From Bacillus sp. AFS088145 (GTDB lineage: Bacteria; Bacillota; Bacilli; Bacillales; Bacillaceae_G): a stretch of DNA of 64,000 nucleotides. Positions 28,664-36,765 of this stretch are shown piece by piece. The notes under the pieces are model-generated. The model was given only the letters and a program-made list of their open reading frames with translations. It was not told the DNA's origin and did no database searches. Each line of letters opens with the position of its first letter. The stretch's first letter is position 1. The translations under genes and the position numbers were made by a program. The stretch spans positions 225,953 through 289,952 of the forward strand of contig NZ_NUUX01000008.1 in assembly GCF_002564465.1 (NCBI RefSeq). The letters run 5' to 3'.

Positions 28664-28703
28664 CAAAAGAAAGGTCATCTTTTTAAAAATGAATTAGATG
28701 ACC
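28664..28703 (-). terminator. Terminator or attenuator between the peptidase gene and eutH
   Basis: GGTCATCT and AGATGACC are perfectly complementary with a 15-base loop; on the minus strand a T-rich run (TTTCTTTT) follows, ending 18 bases before the eutH start codon. This would lower or condition eutH expression relative to the peptidase. Confidence 0.65.
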
Positions 28704-28777
28704 TGTTCAATATTTTTTATATAATAATTAATAGTTTATGAGAATGGAAAATGTTCATATCCATTACGCATTTTTAT

Positions 28778-29875
28778 TTAGTCTCCTACAATCATCAATT
28801 CTTTCGGAAATTTCGTTAATACTTCATACCCATTATCAGTAATGACAACATCGTCTTCAATACGTACACCACCGAGGCTATTAAGATAAATGCCAGGTTC
28901 AATAGTGATGACCATTCCTGATTTTAATAAGCCTTCATTAACTTCATTTATAGAAGGTGCCTCGTGAATTTCAATACCTAGACCATGACCGATTCGATGT
29001 GGAAAAAAATCACCGTAGCCAGCTTCTTGAATGACGCGTCTTCCTGAGAGATCAACATCACCAATTCTTTTACCAGATTGAGAAGCTTCCACCCCAGCAA
29101 GATTGGCCTGTAAAACTGTATTATAGATTTTAACGAGTTCGCTACTAGGATTCCCATACATGACTGTACGTGTGATATCAGAGCAATATCCCTTATACTT
29201 CACCCCTAAATCAAATAGCGCAGTATCTCCTTTTTTTAACTTATTGTCACCTGAAGCTCCATGTGGGTTACTTGCATTTTGGCCAAACAAAACAATGGGA
29301 GAGAATGACATTTCTTTAATCCCTTTTTTCTTTAATTCAAATTCAATTTTCCCTAATACTTCAAGTTCTGTGATTCCTTCTTTTAACGCTTCAATACCCA
29401 CTTGTACTCCGTAATCAGCAAAAGCAGCAGCTTCACGTAATATTTCAATTTCATCAGCATCTTTTACTAGTCGCATATCAGTAAGTATTGAATCTAATGA
29501 TGCAAACTCTACTTCACCAAAGATCTGTTGCAGTCTTTCAATGTAAAAATAGGAGATATCATGCTTCTCAACCGCAAATTGTTTCATTTTTTTTCTGCTT
29601 TCAATCAAGTGACCAACAAGTGCCAACGGGTGATCAGAATCTGTGTAACTTAGGATTGGATGTTTCCAGCCTGCTTCCTTTATCATTTGAACTTCCATCG
29701 CTGGTGTAATAAAAATGGGTTCATCATTTGGGAAGACAAAAATACCTACAAATCGTTCGTGCGGATTGTAATCAAAATTCGATAAATAAAAAATATTTTG
29801 GCGTGATGTGACCAAGCCACCTGGAATACTTTGTGTTTGTAAAAATGTTTGTAATTCTTGCATTCGATTATTCAT
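28778..29875 (-). CDS. M24-family Xaa-Pro peptidase (creatinase/aminopeptidase P fold)
   Basis: 365-aa two-domain protein: an N-terminal creatinase-like domain (about residues 5-130) and a C-terminal pita-bread metallopeptidase domain. The five metal ligands are visible: Asp in ALFDLGVKYKG and in YCSDITR, His in HRIGHGLG, Glu in TIEPGIY and Glu in VRIEDDV. Xaa-Pro dipeptidase or aminopeptidase P is the default call, but the fold also includes non-peptide amidinohydrolases. AAAGGGG precedes the ATG at 29875; the frame's first ATG (29881) is too close to it. A consensus sigma-54 promoter stands about 50 bases upstream. Confidence 0.9.
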   Translation of the reverse strand: MNNRMQELQTFLQTQSIPGGLVTSRQNIFYLSNFDYNPHERFVGIFVFPNDEPIFITPAMEVQMIKEAGWKHPILSYTDSDHPLALVGHLIESRKKMKQFAVEKHDISYFYIERLQQIFGEVEFASLDSILTDMRLVKDADEIEILREAAAFADYGVQVGIEALKEGITELEVLGKIEFELKKKGIKEMSFSPIVLFGQNASNPHGASGDNKLKKGDTALFDLGVKYKGYCSDITRTVMYGNPSSELVKIYNTVLQANLAGVEASQSGKRIGDVDLSGRRVIQEAGYGDFFPHRIGHGLGIEIHEAPSINEVNEGLLKSGMVITIEPGIYLNSLGGVRIEDDVVITDNGYEVLTKFPKELMIVGD

Positions 29876-29923
29876 GATCATTTCCCCTTTAATAAATGGT
29901 TTAAATTAGACATGAAGTATTGA

Positions 29924-29939
29924 TGCAAGTTCTGTGCCA
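29924..29939 (-). promoter_or_regulatory. Sigma-54 (-24/-12) promoter
   Basis: On the minus strand the sequence is TGGCAC, five bases, then TTGCA, a full match to the sigma-54 consensus. It points toward the M24 peptidase and eutH genes, 49 bases from the start codon. A sigma-54-dependent activator gene lies directly upstream, which strengthens the call. Confidence 0.93.
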
Positions 29940-29979
29940 TTTTTAAAATCTTTTAAGTAGGGGATTGTTTAGGAAAAAG

Positions 29980-30030
29980 TGTAAATGTTTTTAGACACCG
30001 TTTAGCATATAGTGTCTAAATGATTAGACG
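29980..30030 (-). promoter_or_regulatory. Inverted-repeat upstream activating sequence for the sigma-54 activator
   Basis: TTTAGACAC (29990-29998) and GTGTCTAAA (30012-30020) are perfect inverted copies. Further half-sites lie beside them: GTGTAAA at 29980 and TTAGAC at 30024. The site lies about 70 bases upstream of the -24 element, a usual place for an enhancer-binding protein. Confidence 0.75.
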
Positions 30031-30199
30031 GTAGCAGTTTGACAGAACCGTAGAATATGCCGAAAGTAGTGTTTTTATTTAAAAGTTGCTACTAATGGCT
30101 GAGGAGAAATAATGGGAGATAGTTGATTTCTAGGTTCTAAATCAGCCCAGGAGTTTTTTACGCTCGTCTGGACTAATTTAGTCGAAAAGGCTTTTGTTT

Positions 30200-31888
30200 T
30201 TAAAGCTCAATCTTTAATTTTTTCATTTTATTATATAAAGTAGCTCGAGATATTCCTAATTTTTTTGCTGCTGCTTGCTTGTTCCCTTTCTCTGTTTGAA
30301 TGGCTTCAATGATTTTATTTTTTTCAAAATCATTTAAATCATCTTGCAAGGAATCATCACACCCAGTCGATAACAATGTAGATTGTATCAACTTTGGCGG
30401 TAAAGCTCCTATAGCGATGGTTCCTTCTACTGACAGTAATACTAATCGTTCAATAACATTTCTCATCTCTCTCACATTTCCGGGCCAATCGTATTGTAAT
30501 AAGGCCGAAGTTACCTGGGGATCAACGATTTTAATTGTTCGATGATATAGTAATGAAAACTCATAGATAAATTGATGAAGTAGCTCCATTACGTCTTCTT
30601 TTCGTTCTCGCAATGGGGGAATCGTAATAGATAAAATGTTAAGACGATAATAAAGGTCTTCGCGAAAAGTATTAGCTTCAACCATAGCTTCTAAATCCTT
30701 ATTTGTAGCAGTAATAATTCGGCACTCCGCTGTTAGCTGTTTTGTACCACCAACGCGGTAATACGTTTTATCTTGCAAAAATCTAAGTAACTTCACTTGC
30801 ATGTCCAACGGTAAATCACCAATTTCATCCAGAAAAAGTGTTCCTCCGTGCGCCAACTCTAGTTTTCCTTTTCTACCGTTTACATCTGCACCAGAAAATG
30901 CTCCTTTTTCATAGCCAAAAAATTCACTCTCAAACAAAGATGGTGTAATCGCACCACAGTTTACAGCAATAAATGGAGAAGATGATCCACGATAAAAATG
31001 GATAGCTTTAGCAAAGACTTCCTTCCCAACCCCTGTTTCACCAAGTAATAAAATATTTGCACTCGTTTCAGACATTTTTTTCGATAACGAAACTGTTTCT
31101 TTCATCAATTGGCTCGAACCTTTAATTTGTTGAAAAGAATCGTGTGATAATTGCAGTCTTGAAACCTCCTTCTGCAATTGAAGAATTTTGGAGGAAGCAT
31201 TCATAAGTTCTTGATTCATTATCACTTGACTCGTAATGTCGGTTTCAGCCGCAACCGCACCCACAATTCGATCATTGATGAAGATTGGACTGCTATTAAT
31301 CATGACAAAGAGATCCTCACGTGGTTTATGCTGTTTATGACGAAAAGATTGACCTGTATCCATTGTAACTTTATTTAATAACATATCTTTTGGAAAAAAC
31401 TCTTCCATTTTATTCCCAATAATTTCTTCTTTAGGAATTGAAAAGATCCTTTCAGCACCATGGGTCCAAACAACTGTTTTACCAGCTTCATCTACAATCG
31501 AGACCGAACCATCCATTGTATCAATCATCGTTCGAAAATAGGCCTCTAAATATTGATAAGATTCAAACACTTTAGAAACTAAAACAGCAGAAGTGATATA
31601 GCCCTTAATTTTTCCTTCTCCATCCGTGATGACTACAACATCTGATGTTTGCACTTCTTGAATCACTTCTTGAATAACTGCTTTTTCATTGAAAACGCCC
31701 GCTTTTTTCCAATCAAATTCTTTTATATTTCTGCTCTTAAAATGAAGATAATCATCGATCGTTAACATCCAGACTTCACTATGCTGCTGTTTAAATATAT
31801 ACGCTGCTTCATTATTAATAATCAGATCAGAATGCAAAGAAAAATTTGTTTGCAACAAATCTTCTATTCTAGGAAGAAGATGTTTCAT
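30200..31888 (-). CDS. Sigma-54-dependent transcriptional activator (PAS, AAA+, Fis HTH)
   Basis: 562-aa enhancer-binding protein. The N-terminal region (about residues 1-115) holds a CBS-like segment (VVVITDGEGKIKGYITSAVL), followed by a PAS domain (about 118-222) and a coiled linker. The AAA+ domain has Walker A GETGVGKE (283-290), the sigma-54 contact loop GAFSGA (329-334, Ser for the usual Thr) and Walker B LFLDEIGDLP (351-360). A Fis-type helix-turn-helix ends it (GNKQAAAKKLGISRATLYNK, near 530-550). It lies just upstream of the sigma-54 promoter and is its likely activator; the ligand sensed by the PAS/CBS region is unknown. Confidence 0.93.
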   Translation of the reverse strand: MKHLLPRIEDLLQTNFSLHSDLIINNEAAYIFKQQHSEVWMLTIDDYLHFKSRNIKEFDWKKAGVFNEKAVIQEVIQEVQTSDVVVITDGEGKIKGYITSAVLVSKVFESYQYLEAYFRTMIDTMDGSVSIVDEAGKTVVWTHGAERIFSIPKEEIIGNKMEEFFPKDMLLNKVTMDTGQSFRHKQHKPREDLFVMINSSPIFINDRIVGAVAAETDITSQVIMNQELMNASSKILQLQKEVSRLQLSHDSFQQIKGSSQLMKETVSLSKKMSETSANILLLGETGVGKEVFAKAIHFYRGSSSPFIAVNCGAITPSLFESEFFGYEKGAFSGADVNGRKGKLELAHGGTLFLDEIGDLPLDMQVKLLRFLQDKTYYRVGGTKQLTAECRIITATNKDLEAMVEANTFREDLYYRLNILSITIPPLRERKEDVMELLHQFIYEFSLLYHRTIKIVDPQVTSALLQYDWPGNVREMRNVIERLVLLSVEGTIAIGALPPKLIQSTLLSTGCDDSLQDDLNDFEKNKIIEAIQTEKGNKQAAAKKLGISRATLYNKMKKLKIEL

Positions 31889-32056
31889 AAAATACCACCA
31901 CCTATTTGTATCTTTTTCATATTACTCTATCATTACGTCGAGTTTATGTCATGATTATTATCTGTGAGTTCTACCACTCCATAATACACAATCTATTACT
32001 TAAGAAAAAAAGCTACAATTAAGCAACTTATATTATTCAACTAAAAGATACTTACT

Positions 32057-32950
32057 TCACAGGAGTTCTGGAATTTTTAGTTTTTTGTAAGCTAATGGTG
32101 TCAAGTTCATCGATTTTCGGAATTTATCAATAAAGTAGCTAGTGCTGTTAAATCCAACTTGATAGGCAACATCAGTGACATTCGACTCATGTTGTTGTAG
32201 TAATATTAAACTTTTTTGTATTCGATAATCGGTTACATAGTTTAAAGGAGTTGATTTTAAAATACGACTAAAATATCGACAACACTCAGATCGGCTTAAT
32301 TGACCCGCTCTTGCAATGTCGTCTAATCGTATTTTCTCAGAATAATGTAGGTGGATCCAATTTAACATTTGCTTCATTCGGTTACTCTTTATCACTACCG
32401 ACTGTTCATACTCTAATTCAATCCCATTCATAATTAAATTCTTCCACATTAATGAGAGTTGTAAGCTGACTTCAATTTCATAGAATGGTGAATTTTGTTT
32501 GATCATCCCTTTAATTTTCAAAATATAGCGTAAAATTCTATTGGCCCATAGCTCCTTTGGATTTAAGAATAAAAAGGGTATATTAGTCGCCTGATAATAA
32601 GGCTTTACAAAGGTTGTATAAAGTTCTTGTGATAATACGAAACTTGGAGAAACATTTAAACAAATATAGGTACATTCTGAATCGTTCCGATCTTTTGCCA
32701 TATGCAGGCAGCCACTATTTATAAAAAGCCCTTCCCCCTCTTGAACAAAAATATTTTCTTCATTTATTTGAAAAATTGCTTCTCCTTTAACAACGTGAAC
32801 AAACTGAAATTCATCATGCCAATGAAGTGGTATATAACTATTTATGTTTTGCTTAATCGTTGTTTCGTAACATGCTATTGGCAAAACTACAGTATGATGT
32901 TTAGTTAATTCTTTTAAATTTTGGTCAACCATAAAATTTTTAATTTGCAT
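32057..32950 (-). CDS. AraC-family transcriptional regulator with N-terminal cupin
   Basis: 297-aa regulator. An N-terminal cupin-like effector domain (about residues 20-110; [21 protein letters not shown]) is followed by a helical linker and two HTH motifs of the AraC type (about 200-290; [21 protein letters not shown] and [23 protein letters not shown]). The gene diverges from an EamA transporter gene, so it probably controls that transporter; the ligand is unknown. Confidence 0.92.
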   Translation of the reverse strand: MQIKNFMVDQNLKELTKHHTVVLPIACYETTIKQNINSYIPLHWHDEFQFVHVVKGEAIFQINEENIFVQEGEGLFINSGCLHMAKDRNDSECTYICLNVSPSFVLSQELYTTFVKPYYQATNIPFLFLNPKELWANRILRYILKIKGMIKQNSPFYEIEVSLQLSLMWKNLIMNGIELEYEQSVVIKSNRMKQMLNWIHLHYSEKIRLDDIARAGQLSRSECCRYFSRILKSTPLNYVTDYRIQKSLILLQQHESNVTDVAYQVGFNSTSYFIDKFRKSMNLTPLAYKKLKIPELL

Positions 32951-33076
32951 ATCCCCATAACCACCTCAATATCCTTATATTTTCCCATTCGATTTGAGTA
33001 TTATTTTAGCGTTTTCCCGCTTATTATTTTACATAGTATAACACTATTTTTATATTTGAAGGTGGAGACTAAAATC

Positions 33077-34021
33077 ATGAATAGACGAAAGGGAATATTT
33101 CTTGTTATCACAGGAGCGGTATTTTGGGGGATTGGTGGTACAGTTGCAAAAAAACTTTTTCAACAGTATCAAATCGATGTAGATTGGCTGGTTACGATTC
33201 GATTGCTTATAGCTGGATTTTTACTCTTAGCCATTCAATATTTTAAAAAAGACCGTTCTCAGATCCTTGCGGTTTGGAGAACTGGAAGGATCGCAATTCA
33301 ACTAATTATCTTCGGGGTATTGGGGATGCTAGCGGTTCAATACACATATATGGCTTCTATTGAACATGGAAATGCTGCTGTTGCAACCCTATTACAGTAT
33401 TTAGCCCCTGTAATGATTATCCTATATTTAATTATCCGTAAACAAACCGCTCTAACACGAAGAGATTTGTTAACGGTATCTCTAGCATTAATTGGAAGTT
33501 TTTTCTTATTAACAAACGGCTCAATCTCGCAATTATCTGTGCCAACACTTGCAATTGCTTGGGGTGTATTATCTGGAGTAGCTTTAGCATTTTATACTTT
33601 ATTTGCCGTACCATTACTGAAGCAATTCGACTCACTTGTCATTGTCGGATGGGCTATGATGATCGGTGGTTTTGTATTAAGTTTTATCCATCCTCCTTGG
33701 CAAGTGGACTATAGAAACTTAACACTTGAAGCGAATTTATATTTAATCTTCATTATCATATTCGGTACAATGATTGCATTTTGGTTCTATATAGAAAGTT
33801 TGCAAAGTCTTCCACCTAAAGAATCAAGTCTGCTAGGAAGCATTGAACCACTAGCTGCCGTCTTAACTACAATCTTTTGGTTAAAAGAACCTTTTGGTGT
33901 TTTCCAATGGCTAGGTACAGCTTGTATCATTGGAATGATATTATTATTGGCTTTGAATAAAGAGTCTTCCTCAAAAACTAGCCAACCTCCTAATAATAAA
34001 GAACCGCTTAGAGTTAGTTGA
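33077..34021 (+). CDS. EamA-family transporter (DMT superfamily)
   Basis: 314-aa inner membrane carrier with ten predicted helices in two EamA repeats (about residues 5-140 and 150-290). The first repeat begins [23 protein letters not shown]. The C-terminus is a hydrophilic Ser/Asn/Pro tail. The ATG at 33077 follows AGGTGGAG; the frame extends 52 codons upstream into the divergent AraC gene, without a site. Family members export amino acids or other metabolites; the substrate here is not known. Confidence 0.92.
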   Translation: MNRRKGIFLVITGAVFWGIGGTVAKKLFQQYQIDVDWLVTIRLLIAGFLLLAIQYFKKDRSQILAVWRTGRIAIQLIIFGVLGMLAVQYTYMASIEHGNAAVATLLQYLAPVMIILYLIIRKQTALTRRDLLTVSLALIGSFFLLTNGSISQLSVPTLAIAWGVLSGVALAFYTLFAVPLLKQFDSLVIVGWAMMIGGFVLSFIHPPWQVDYRNLTLEANLYLIFIIIFGTMIAFWFYIESLQSLPPKESSLLGSIEPLAAVLTTIFWLKEPFGVFQWLGTACIIGMILLLALNKESSSKTSQPPNNKEPLRVS

Positions 34022-34043
34022 ATTGCTTTTTTGAAATGTGAAA

Positions 34044-34076
34044 TAGGAGCTGATTATTTAATCAGCTCCTAAATTT
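34044..34076 (+). terminator. Intrinsic terminator of the EamA gene
   Basis: TAGGAGCTGATTA pairs perfectly with TAATCAGCTCCTA over a 2-base centre; AATTTT follows. Confidence 0.8.
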
Positions 34077-34181
34077 TGAATGAAAGTATTGCGTAAATTG
34101 CTTAAAAATTAAATACAAGATTTTTTTTCCTTGCCTGTCTTTGAAACTTGCACGTCTTTTCTTGGTCAACAATCTCTCTAC

Positions 34182-34355
34182 CTATTGATATCGGTTTCCT
34201 AAATATCTTTTCCTGTACGTTTTACCTTGATCAGGAATATCCATGAAACCTTGTGCACCCCAAATTACATGCTCTGTTAATTTATCAATACTACCAGTAA
34301 GCTCAACTTTTTCTTCCATTTCAATATCTTCATCTTTAGGAATTTCCATATACAT
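34182..34355 (-). CDS. Small hypothetical protein (57 aa), possibly a remnant
   Basis: A 57-codon frame beginning MYMEIPKDEDIEMEEKVE and ending RKRYLGNRYQ, with AAGGGATG about nine bases ahead of the ATG. Composition is protein-like (acidic N-terminus, Trp and aromatic residues, basic end). It matches no family I know. The C-terminal YRKRYLGNRY style and the neighbouring decayed fragment suggest either a small immunity-like gene or the 3' remnant of a larger gene. Confidence 0.45.
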   Translation of the reverse strand: MYMEIPKDEDIEMEEKVELTGSIDKLTEHVIWGAQGFMDIPDQGKTYRKRYLGNRYQ

Positions 34356-34416
34356 CGTTGAATCATCCCTTCTATTTTACTTATTAACCATAACCGATTA
34401 AGTACTCATTCTAAAA

Positions 34417-34512
34417 TTATGTCGGCTTTATAGTTTTCTTCCACTGAACATTCTTATACCAATAAAAATCTCCATAGTTGAATTGGACCTTGATTTGATC
34501 CCATAGACAATG
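34417..34512 (-). pseudogene. Possible decayed coding fragment
   Basis: One frame reads WDQIKVQFNYGDFYWYKNVQ and on to a stop, very rich in Trp, Tyr and Phe, which random AT-rich DNA rarely gives. No start codon or ribosome binding site is present and a stop lies about 20 codons upstream. It may be the 3' end of a lost gene. The rest of the 34.1-34.6 kb gap shows nothing further. Confidence 0.3.
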
Positions 34513-34597
34513 AAAATATAGTATTCTCGTTAAGTATTTCTTTAGTAATTTAGGGGATAATTTGTAAGTCAAAAAAATTTAGTAAGAGGATATATTA

Positions 34598-35119
34598 TTG
34601 ATTTACTACAATAGGTTTGGTACAAAAAGAGAATTAACAGTAAGTGAAGGCGATCGTGTAGAAATTATTAAAAGAAGTGACATTTATTGTATTAATGAGG
34701 AAGAACCTATTTATCATTCTGGGACGATAACGAAAATTGGTTATGAAGATTTAAATAGAGCCCCAGAAAAAGAAGCTGTTGGTATTTGGGTAAAATTTGA
34801 AAAGGATACCGTATTTAATGATGGCGAAGAAGAATTTGTTGCATTAGCTGAGATAGAGAAATTGTTTAAGAAAATGTATGACATAGTTGGTTATGCTATG
34901 GTAAATGAAGGAGTTACGTTTAGCATTAAAGGAGAAGGTATAGGAATAATCATTAACTTTGATTACCAAGATGGAAGTTTGTTACCTGTATCAATCCAAG
35001 ATGGTAACGGAGTAGAAAAAGAAACTATTACTCAAGCTGATGAAGAATTAATTCTAGAACTCAAGAGTTATGGTACACCACAAAAGTACTTTCATTATGT
35101 ACTTTCTCAATCTAAATAA
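34598..35119 (+). CDS. Hypothetical protein (173 aa)
   Basis: Soluble, acidic protein starting at a TTG seven bases after AAGAGGA. The first half (about residues 15-90) looks like a small beta-barrel (GDRVEIIKRSDIY, SGTITKIGYEDL, GIWVKFEKD); the second half has KGEGIGIIINFDYQDGSLLPVSI and a helical end. I do not recognise the family. It lies in the accessory block and converges on another orphan gene; single-copy acidic proteins of this kind are common among immunity proteins, but no toxin gene is present. Confidence 0.6.
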   Translation: MIYYNRFGTKRELTVSEGDRVEIIKRSDIYCINEEEPIYHSGTITKIGYEDLNRAPEKEAVGIWVKFEKDTVFNDGEEEFVALAEIEKLFKKMYDIVGYAMVNEGVTFSIKGEGIGIIINFDYQDGSLLPVSIQDGNGVEKETITQADEELILELKSYGTPQKYFHYVLSQSK

Positions 35120-35219
35120 GTTCTCCAAACTGGCAACATTAAAATCCTCAATTGTGGTTTTAGCCTTTTTTTCTATTCTATCTAACTCAATGCATTTAAT
35201 ATCTAAAGGTGGCATTGTC

Positions 35220-35579
35220 TCAATACCACCAAAAACCAAGTATGCCATTATCTAAATTACTTACATTCCACTCTAAAATTCCTTCACCTTCGCCAATCCC
35301 TTGTTCTTCCATCTCTTTTTCATAGAACTTAATAAGATCATTACGTTTTACGTCATCCTCAGGTAATTCAACTAACAAGGATTCAGCAAAAGGTCCTCCT
35401 TCTTCCTCAATACGTTCTTTTTCATCTATAATACCAATAACACACACTTTTCCTGCACCTAGTTCATAAAGTTGCTCAACAAAATTAATAGCATTAATTG
35501 TTTCACCGAATCTATTAGTCGCAAATGCTGATGGATTATTATTACTTTTAAGCCACTCTAGTGCTTCAAATGTTTTCAA
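35220..35579 (-). CDS. Hypothetical protein (119 aa)
   Basis: Acidic protein with an N-terminal helix (MKTFEALEWLKSN), a central beta-alpha segment (AGKVCVIGIIDEKERIEEEGGPFAESLLVELPEDD) and a C-terminal aromatic end GILGFWWY. The pattern 'position in a chain, then LxVELPED' is seen in small Bacillus immunity-like proteins, but I cannot name a family. A neighbouring gene converges on it from the left. No nearby partner gene reveals its role. Confidence 0.6.
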   Translation of the reverse strand: MKTFEALEWLKSNNNPSAFATNRFGETINAINFVEQLYELGAGKVCVIGIIDEKERIEEEGGPFAESLLVELPEDDVKRNDLIKFYEKEMEEQGIGEGEGILEWNVSNLDNGILGFWWY

Positions 35580-35760
35580 TCAAATCATTCCACTTTATTT
35601 TAATTTTTACGTTTATGTTAGGAGCTTGATATAAAAGAAAAATCTCCTGCAAAATTAGATTCTTTTTCAATTTTTTTAAAGTTCTACAATACAATCTTTC
35701 TTATCGAAACAAACTAAAAGTAAGTTCCACAACATATCAACAATCTACATAAACGAACAT

Positions 35761-35793
35761 AAAAAAAGGAAGTGAATAAAATTCACTTCCTTC
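35761..35793 (-). terminator. Intrinsic terminator of the ctaBCDEF genes
   Basis: AAGGAAGTGAAT pairs with ATTCACTTCCTT around a 3-base loop, with T7 following on the minus strand just past ctaF. It separates the cta genes from everything to the left. Confidence 0.88.
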
Positions 35794-35798
35794 TTACA

Positions 35799-36137
35799 TC
35801 ATAACCAGATTAATGTTAAGAATGTTAATAGTGTAATTACAGCAACTGTAATTCCTGAATATAGGAAGAACGCTTGTGTACTGTGACCTTTATTTTTCAT
35901 GTGCATGAAGTAATAAAGTTGGAACACTAGTTGTACTACAGCAAGTAATAAAATAAATGGTACTGTAAAGTATGGATCCATTTTATCTCTGTATAATACT
36001 GCTGCGAATGATGCAAGTGTTAAAATGATCATTAATGCAAATGAAATTAATTGTTGTTTCATTTCTTCTGCATGTTTACGTCTGTGATACTTTATTTCAA
36101 CTTGATTTCTTTGATGAGAGTTTGTATTTGTACCCAT
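35799..36137 (-). CDS. ctaF: Cytochrome c oxidase subunit IVB
   Basis: 112-aa subunit with a basic, hydrophilic N-terminus (about residues 1-28) and three membrane helices (about 29-47, 54-73 and 87-110), typical of Bacillus caa3 subunit IV (YFMHMKNKGHSTQ loop). It stabilises the terminal oxidase complex. It begins four bases after ctaE and ends at a terminator. Confidence 0.93.
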   Translation of the reverse strand: MGTNTNSHQRNQVEIKYHRRKHAEEMKQQLISFALMIILTLASFAAVLYRDKMDPYFTVPFILLLAVVQLVFQLYYFMHMKNKGHSTQAFFLYSGITVAVITLLTFLTLIWL

Positions 36138-36141
36138 TTTC

Positions 36142-36765
36142 TTATCCCACCATTCCCATTAAGTATACTACTGTAAAGATGAAAATCCATACTACGTCGA
36201 TGAAGTGCCAGTATAAACTTGCAACATAAAACTTCGGAGCGTTGTATAAATTTAAACCTCTTCCACCATTTCGAAGCATTAAAGTAGTGATCCATAGTAA
36301 ACCAACAAATACGTGGGCACCATGAGTACCTACTAATGTATAGAATGAAGAACCAAATGCACTACTCTTAATTGTAAAATGATATTCGTGCATATAGTGT
36401 CTAAATTCGTAAATTTCTAACAATAAAAATCCTAGACCTAATAAAACTGTAATTCCTAACCATAGCATCATCTTTTTGTGTTCAAAGTTTTTCATGTGGT
36501 ACATTGCATAAACACTTGTAAGAGATGAAGTTAAAAGTAACATTGTAGCAATGAATACTAATTTTGGTTCGAACATTTCTGCAGCACTTGCTCCACCAGC
36601 AGTAGAGTTTCTTAATGCTAAGAAAGTACCAAATAATGATGCGAATAATACAGTTTCTCCACCAAGAAATAGCCAGAATGCTAAGAACTTATTTTTACCT
36701 TCTTCTGTAGCTTTTTCAGGGTTGTGAGGAAACGTTTCAGCTGTAAATTTTTGATTCATTTCCAT
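36142..36765 (-). CDS. ctaE: Cytochrome c oxidase subunit III
   Basis: 207-aa integral membrane subunit with five helices. Signature segments are FLGGETVLFASLFGTFLALRN (N-terminal helix), FRHYMHEYHFTIKSSAFGSSFYTLVGTHGAHVF (read as successive short motifs) and YWHFIDVVWIFIFTVVYLMG at the C-terminus. Its ATG overlaps the ctaD stop (TAATG), so the two are translationally coupled. Confidence 0.96.
   Translation of the reverse strand: MEMNQKFTAETFPHNPEKATEEGKNKFLAFWLFLGGETVLFASLFGTFLALRNSTAGGASAAEMFEPKLVFIATMLLLTSSLTSVYAMYHMKNFEHKKMMLWLGITVLLGLGFLLLEIYEFRHYMHEYHFTIKSSAFGSSFYTLVGTHGAHVFVGLLWITTLMLRNGGRGLNLYNAPKFYVASLYWHFIDVVWIFIFTVVYLMGMVG

Noticed and set aside
29941-30199. Possible small gene upstream of the sigma-54 promoter
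   Set aside because: No frame with a start and ribosome binding site; the stretch is better explained by activator sites and the end of the regulator gene.
34417-34512. Functional gene reading of the Trp/Tyr-rich fragment
   Set aside because: No start codon or ribosome binding site; kept only as a possible remnant.
35054-35255. Overlapping frames on both strands between the two orphan genes
   Set aside because: They overlap convergent gene ends, have no start signals and look like chance frames.
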